Positions 6,001 to 9,312 of a DNA stretch of 9,312 nt are shown in pieces. A program made the translations under genes and the position numbers. A model generated the notes under the pieces. The model was not told where the DNA came from. It saw only the letters and a program-made list of their open reading frames with translations, and made no database searches. This DNA comes from Bacteroidales bacterium M6. GTDB taxonomy: Bacteria > Bacteroidota > Bacteroidia > Bacteroidales > Muribaculaceae. Where the stretch lies: contig LUJQ01000033.1 of the NCBI GenBank assembly GCA_001689485.1, forward strand, positions 1-9,312. Direction: 5' to 3'. Positions within the stretch are counted from its first letter, which is position 1. Every line of letters begins with the position of its first letter.

Positions 6001-8896
6001 ACAAGCCGAGGAACGCAAAAAGGCATTACAGAAACTTTTGGCTGACCTTGACAAGATTGAAATTGATACCGGAAAGAATAAGAAAGGTGGCGGCACAAAA
6101 TCCGACAATCGTCTTTCCATTCTCAAAGAGTTGTTTTCGGAGTACAAAGCGATGTATGACGAATACAAGAAACTGTCCGACACGCTTGGTGCTGACAAAG
6201 CCGCCGACAAAATGGAGGAAGTCTATGGTGAGGTTGCGAAGCAATTCAAGAAGTATGGTCTTGAAATACCGATGAGCGCAAAGAAAGCAGCCGATGGGAT
6301 GCAGGTGCTTATAGGTGCTATGGAGAAGTTGCGTGGTGCTAAAAGCAAGAAAGGGCAACCATTGTTCGCTACTCTCGAAAAGGACATATCTTCCGCAAAA
6401 GCGACTCTCGCAAATTTCAATGCCGAGGAGTTCAGAAAGGAGATTGAGAAAAAACTCAAAGCCCTTGCCGACCGCATCTCGCGCACCAAGACGGCGAAGG
6501 AGTTTTATGAGAAGATACTGAATATGACCGGGGATATTCAACTCTCGGCAAATCTTGCCGTATCTGTGTACGGCCAAAACGGGCAGGACTTGCAGGACGC
6601 TATACGTGAGCAGATAAGAACTGCGTTTGAGACAGACCCTGAAAAGAATGTCACAATAGACCTTTCAGAAGCCATAGACCCCGACACGGGCGCAATCAAC
6701 TACAACAAGCTCGCGGAACTTGAAGAAAAGTATAAGGATGTGCTTATAGGCGGTCGAGCCGACCTGCGCCAAAAACTAATTGACGAGGGACGCAAGACCT
6801 CGGCGGCACAGGCTCAACAATGGCTTAAAGACATTGAGAAAGCAAAAGATTTCGCACAGCAGCGCATAGACCTTGCAACATACACCGCCAATCAGATAGC
6901 GGCGATAAACGCCCGGACTGACTTGCCGCAAGCCGACAAGGACAAACTGACAAAAGGCTATCAGGACAGAGAAGCGAAACAGTTGGCGAAGTTACAATAT
7001 GACGAGTTCAAGGACTCGGCTATGTATGTGCATATATTCGAGGACTTAGACCACGCATCGACCACGGCGTTGAAGAATATGCGCGACCGACTAATAGCCC
7101 TTAAAGGACAATGGCAACACCTCGACCCCACGCAGGTCAAGGAGCTGACCAAAGCCATTGCCGACCTTGACGAACAGATAGCAGGGCGCAGCCCGTTCAA
7201 GTCAATCCTTGACGGCTTCAAGGGACTTGCCTCCGCACGACCGCAGAAAGTGATTGATGCGGAGCTACTCACCGCAACCGAAGAACTGACACGGAGAGAG
7301 GAAGCACTTACGGCGGCGACAAAGAAATATACAGAGGCTCAGACCGCCCAACTCAACGCTCAGGCAGAAGTGGCACAGGCTCGGCAGGATTTGGAAGATG
7401 CGCTTGCCGTGTCGGGCGGCGAGGAAACGGCCGAAGTCAAGGCTGCAAGAGAAGTCTTGGGTATAAAGATAGCCACATTCAATGCTGTAAAAGCGGCCTC
7501 AAAAGATAGCATATCGGCAGCTAAGACGGAGGTTGACAAGGCTTCGGAGAAATACGAGGAGCAGAAGAAAGTAATCGACAAGCTTGTTGAGGAGGGCAAG
7601 ATACGGGAAGCCAATATAAAGAAGATAGAGCTTGCCAACCAAAAGATAGACGAATACCAGCAGCAGATAAACGAGGCTCTTGACGGAGTGCGCAAAATGA
7701 TGGAGGCATTCGGCGCATCGGACGAAGACATGCAGTTCTCTGACGATGTTGCGGGTGCGCTCAACGAGATAGTGGACGCAGGACAACAGGCGGCTATGTC
7801 GGCGGCATCGTTTATGTCGGGCAATATCTTAGGCGGTATAACTTCGGGTGTATCGGCAATCGGCGGTTTAGTATCAGGCTTCACCAATCTTTTCTCCGCA
7901 GGCAAAGTCCGCAAGGCCAACAAAGAAATCAAGCGTCAGCAGGAACTTCTCGACCAATTGGAATACACCCACGGACGGCTTGAAAAGGCGGCTGACAAAG
8001 TGTTCGGGGCCGACTTCGTCGCGAATATGAACCAGCAGCAGAAAGTGTTGCAGGCCCAGGCTGCCGCCTATCAGAAGCAATACGAGGCCGAGCTGAGCAA
8101 GGGGAAGAAAGCCGACGAGGAGAAACTGAAAGAATATCAGGAAGCCTACCGCGACACCTTGGACGAAATCGCCGACATGCAGGGGAAGTTCGCCGAACGG
8201 ATGGCCGGGACTGACGTGACCAGTGCGGCCCGGGATTTTGCCCAGGCTTGGCTGGAGGCATACGCGTCATTCGGCGACACCGTCGGGGCCATGAAGGAGA
8301 AGTTCAACGACCTGATTAAGAACATGATTGTCGAGAGCGTGATGGCCAAGACCGTGCAGATGGCGTTGCAGCCGATGTTCGACCATATGGACGAGATGTA
8401 CAAGAGCGGCAAGTCCATGACAGACGTGCTGAACTACGCGTTCTCTCAGGCCGCATACACGAGCCAGGCCATAAGCGACGGCCTTGAAGTCAACGCCCAT
8501 CTCCTTGAATCTCTGGGATTCAATGTGCGTGACCTCTACGCCACTTCCGACAACCTGACAGGAATCTCCCGAGACATAGCGACCGCCTCGGAGAAAGACA
8601 TCAACGGGCTGGCGGCCCATATGTCAACCGTGGAGTATTATGCAAGCACGGTGCCTGGGATGGCTTCCGACGTGGCCGCCATCCGGGTTTTGCTTGAAGG
8701 TGGAGCGGCGAGGACATCGGCGCAGTCGGACGGGTTTTCTTCGATTGACTACACCCCTATGTTCAGTGTCGCCAACCAGCATCTGCAATCCTTGCCGAGA
8801 ATTGAGGAGCAGCTGGGACAGATTTACGCCCTGCTCAACCGGACAATGGTGGCCAAAGGCGGGAAATTCGGATTCAATTCGTTTTACAATTCCTAA
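3098..8896 (+). CDS. Phage tail tape measure protein (1932 aa)
   Basis: The tape measure protein is the extended scaffold inside the growing tail tube and fixes tail length; it is probably released towards the host at infection. The start chosen is ATG 3098 (MAENLQFPILFDLEKG). The frame is open to 2957, but those codons run antisense through the membrane gene and its promoter. Residues about 103-160 are Lys/Glu/Ala/Gln-rich and probably coiled coil. Residues about 165-300 match the tape-measure N-terminal domain (FELQRVSLGAILQD, then LNSPLSILDMTRYTKQLAAY, ASELKQFTELGVPLLEEL). Hydrophobic segments lie at about 403-420, 497-518 and 1567-1602, the last a Gly/Ser/Ala-rich stretch. Coiled coil dominates about 1364-1545. 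A conserved-looking C-terminal block lies at about 1698-1765. No lysozyme or peptidase motif was seen. At the usual 0.15 nm per residue the tail would be about 290 nm, suggesting a long siphovirus-type tail. GC content rises markedly after about 8000. Confidence 0.93.
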   Translation: MAENLQFPILFDLEKGVETAIKDWDSKYADKLEKAIQKRALGVKLKFDTKAFDNLDDVKRRLAELKITPLTPENKQAIQELTKELKGLAKLMEKISNFKGIELPELQAAKAAKLRKDVAQADEKLRLSKERIRQAEERLILSQQRAARQAKNTGKAFGEQESYLSNLIKKMAVYASFRQVGNFLTSVREVTAQFELQRVSLGAILQDANKGEQIFSQIKQFALNSPLSILDMTRYTKQLAAYKIEYDELFEMTKRFADISVGLGVDYQRIVLAAGQTRTATYLRASELKQFTELGVPLLEELSIKLSKMNGEMVSTAEVMDMISKRAISWELVKEVLYDMTDAGGMFYNMQIQQGNTLYGLWQKLGDAASVMYEQIGNTGWVNSGMKEAIQLLTELMRNWKAVGLTAATSILPAVAAMAAWKMATKALAKSVATATNERIVAEAKLATAMKGSDVAAQNAARSSLAKAKADEAAAIAAQKNATAQSRLKMGFVSLGKTIASGLGIGIAVMLVTNLIYKFYEALTNFRKLKRELGSIYTETATLQDQSVRNFESLADKAVHAAAGSKEQTDALQELNRTYRDILPQMALTIENLTKMKGKYDALTQSIREYVAEQQKQKAESAIMEYYGTKIRDAQNDVRERLYDQDLSATEVGRFFAEFEKVAPKYGADTWGAFREAMLSAGVKDKKLIAKIWKKEFEFTQRDIVSSDTGNANIRALSDAYADQANELKGMNEQYREAIGQLGKFSDMQKRVSDTVANATYKDTSDKPIDADKQGDLLSAMKFNLWVKKTASEIQNNEDIQKAFEYMGEGIKSEWFNIINALDANNLGNVSQINFDAIIASVDNMIEKLGNKNPEILTILNTFRNYLVAQKKEYENMAPSETVIVRWRNRWRAIVSELKISGQNMNRFLMQSSEDFEAYRKRIKEEVTAVINQINILNEAIKARISARAAGDDNYTKEQEAADKKKLKQAEERKKALQKLLADLDKIEIDTGKNKKGGGTKSDNRLSILKELFSEYKAMYDEYKKLSDTLGADKAADKMEEVYGEVAKQFKKYGLEIPMSAKKAADGMQVLIGAMEKLRGAKSKKGQPLFATLEKDISSAKATLANFNAEEFRKEIEKKLKALADRISRTKTAKEFYEKILNMTGDIQLSANLAVSVYGQNGQDLQDAIREQIRTAFETDPEKNVTIDLSEAIDPDTGAINYNKLAELEEKYKDVLIGGRADLRQKLIDEGRKTSAAQAQQWLKDIEKAKDFAQQRIDLATYTANQIAAINARTDLPQADKDKLTKGYQDREAKQLAKLQYDEFKDSAMYVHIFEDLDHASTTALKNMRDRLIALKGQWQHLDPTQVKELTKAIADLDEQIAGRSPFKSILDGFKGLASARPQKVIDAELLTATEELTRREEALTAATKKYTEAQTAQLNAQAEVAQARQDLEDALAVSGGEETAEVKAAREVLGIKIATFNAVKAASKDSISAAKTEVDKASEKYEEQKKVIDKLVEEGKIREANIKKIELANQKIDEYQQQINEALDGVRKMMEAFGASDEDMQFSDDVAGALNEIVDAGQQAAMSAASFMSGNILGGITSGVSAIGGLVSGFTNLFSAGKVRKANKEIKRQQELLDQLEYTHGRLEKAADKVFGADFVANMNQQQKVLQAQAAAYQKQYEAELSKGKKADEEKLKEYQEAYRDTLDEIADMQGKFAERMAGTDVTSAARDFAQAWLEAYASFGDTVGAMKEKFNDLIKNMIVESVMAKTVQMALQPMFDHMDEMYKSGKSMTDVLNYAFSQAAYTSQAISDGLEVNAHLLESLGFNVRDLYATSDNLTGISRDIATASEKDINGLAAHMSTVEYYASTVPGMASDVAAIRVLLEGGAARTSAQSDGFSSIDYTPMFSVANQHLQSLPRIEEQLGQIYALLNRTMVAKGGKFGFNSFYNS

Positions 8897-8909
8897 AGTC
8901 GTGTTAAAT

Positions 8910-8939
8910 ATAATATTGCATAATATACTATAATATACT
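8910..8939 (+). repeat. Three 10-bp direct repeats phased at one helical turn
   Basis: ATAATATTGC (8910-8919), ATAATATACT (8920-8929) and ATAATATACT (8930-8939) lie head to tail, each beginning ATAATAT at an exact 10-base step. The repeats fill the spacer of the promoter at 8916-8946. ATACTA (8935-8940) and TAGTAT (8947-8952) form a further inverted repeat around the -7 box and start codon. Protein-binding or bent DNA is possible; low-complexity AT drift is the alternative. Confidence 0.6.
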
Positions 8940-8946
8940 ATTTTTG
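8916..8946 (+). promoter_or_regulatory. Bacteroidota-type promoter abutting the 8951 gene
   Basis: TTG (8916-8918), a 20-nt spacer and TATTTTTG (8939-8946) match the consensus in full, with the same spacing as the two minus-strand promoters. The predicted start falls at about 8951-8953, on the ATG of the next gene, so the transcript would be leaderless or nearly so. The AT richness of the gap raises the chance of a coincidental match. Confidence 0.5.
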
Positions 8947-8950
8947 TAGT

Positions 8951-9312
8951 ATGAAAGACTCTGTTAACTTTAAGTCGGACTTCACGCTCATTCTGCACCT
9001 CTTTGCCTGCGACCTGGAAGGTGGCGGCGAGAAGATAGAAATCGACTTTCCGGACTACGACTGGAAGGCCATATTCTATACCACGCAAAAAGCCAACGCC
9101 TACACCGCGTCGTGTGTCGGAGGCGAGTGCGTCAACTGCGTCAACGACGGGGGCCGGATAAAGGTGGTGTTCAACGACCACCGCCTCTCGCCCGGGGTGC
9201 TGCAGGTGGAGTTCACGGCGTATCTGCCCGACGGGGGGTACCCCGACGGTGACGAGCGCGTGGTGACCCCCGGCCCCCTCGGGGTGACCCTCGTCAGGGA
9301 GGCGGCCCCCTG
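8951..9312 (+). CDS. Probable tail/baseplate protein after the tape measure gene (3' end outside window)
   Basis: An ATG at 8951 opens a frame with no stop to the right edge, giving the first 120 residues. It begins MKDSVNFKSDFTLILHLFACDL. The pattern is FPDYDWKAIFYT, then YTASCVGGECVNCVNDGG, then DHRLSPGVLQVEFTAYLPD, YPDGDERVVTP and LGVTLV. It suggests a beta-rich N-terminal domain, perhaps like the N-terminal domains of baseplate or receptor-binding proteins. I recall similar small proteins next to tape measure genes in Bacteroidales prophages but cannot name a family. Three cysteines lie close together (SCVGGECVNC). The gene begins 54 nt after the tape measure stop on the same strand, without a Shine-Dalgarno sequence. 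It is very GC-rich (single 60-base lines reach 70-77% by hand count), unlike the 5' half of the tape measure gene. Confidence 0.75.
   Translation, partial: MKDSVNFKSDFTLILHLFACDLEGGGEKIEIDFPDYDWKAIFYTTQKANAYTASCVGGECVNCVNDGGRIKVVFNDHRLSPGVLQVEFTAYLPDGGYPDGDERVVTPGPLGVTLVREAAP

Noticed and set aside
6026..6577. Minus-strand 183-codon frame inside the tape measure gene
   Set aside because: It lies antisense to a continuous, well-supported coding frame, with no promoter or domain visible. Similar long minus-strand frames at 7360-7932, 4138-4638 and 7929-8270 were dropped for the same reason.
8624..9181. Minus-strand 185-codon frame spanning the tape measure end and the next gene
   Set aside because: It crosses a natural gene boundary and an AT-rich promoter gap, and is antisense to two plausible plus-strand genes; probably an effect of high GC content.
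1..9312. CRISPR array, diversity-generating retroelement, tRNA or invertible tail-fibre cassette
   Set aside because: No regularly spaced repeats, reverse transcriptase, template/variable repeat pair, cloverleaf or recombinase gene was seen on either strand.

Overview
The window looks like part of the tail-morphogenesis region of a phage or prophage of a Bacteroidota (probably Bacteroidales) host. Three promoters fit the Bacteroidota consensus (-33 TTG, exactly 20 nt spacer, -7 TAnnTTTG), at 2599-2629 (-), 3041-3071 (-) and 8916-8946 (+). Gene starts lack Shine-Dalgarno sequences. One gene is a very long tail tape measure protein, and it is followed by a small protein that resembles proteins I recall from Bacteroidales prophages. 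No integrase, capsid, portal, tRNA, rRNA or CRISPR is visible, so phage versus prophage cannot be decided here.

Layout. Positions 1-350 hold the 3' end of a plus-strand gene of unknown function. Positions 352-3071 form an island on the opposite strand with two genes. The first is a 697-residue protein with about eight zinc-ribbon/treble-clef modules around a Vsr-like (PD-(D/E)xK-related) nuclease core (2512 down to 419). The second is an 83-residue protein with two membrane spans (3022 down to 2771). Each has its own minus-strand promoter and each is followed by a hairpin built on the same AGAGCCGA/TCGGCTCT stem, so the island reads as two cargo units of the form promoter-gene-hairpin. Plus-strand structural genes resume with the tape measure gene (3098-8896, 1932 aa). 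After an AT-rich gap of 54 nt, with three 10-bp-phased repeats and a promoter, a GC-rich gene begins at 8951 and runs off the right edge.

How the parts may work together. The tape measure protein should set tail length, and the 8951 gene is probably another tail or baseplate component. The island interrupts the tail operon and looks like accessory cargo. The nuclease is a candidate free-standing homing endonuclease or anti-competitor nuclease, and the membrane protein is a candidate host-modifying factor; both roles are inference. Base composition rises sharply near the 3' end of the tape measure gene: hand-counted 60-base lines go from about 35-50% GC (3181-7080) to 55-65% (7981-8280), and single lines after 9180 reach 70-77%. 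This suggests a mosaic junction.
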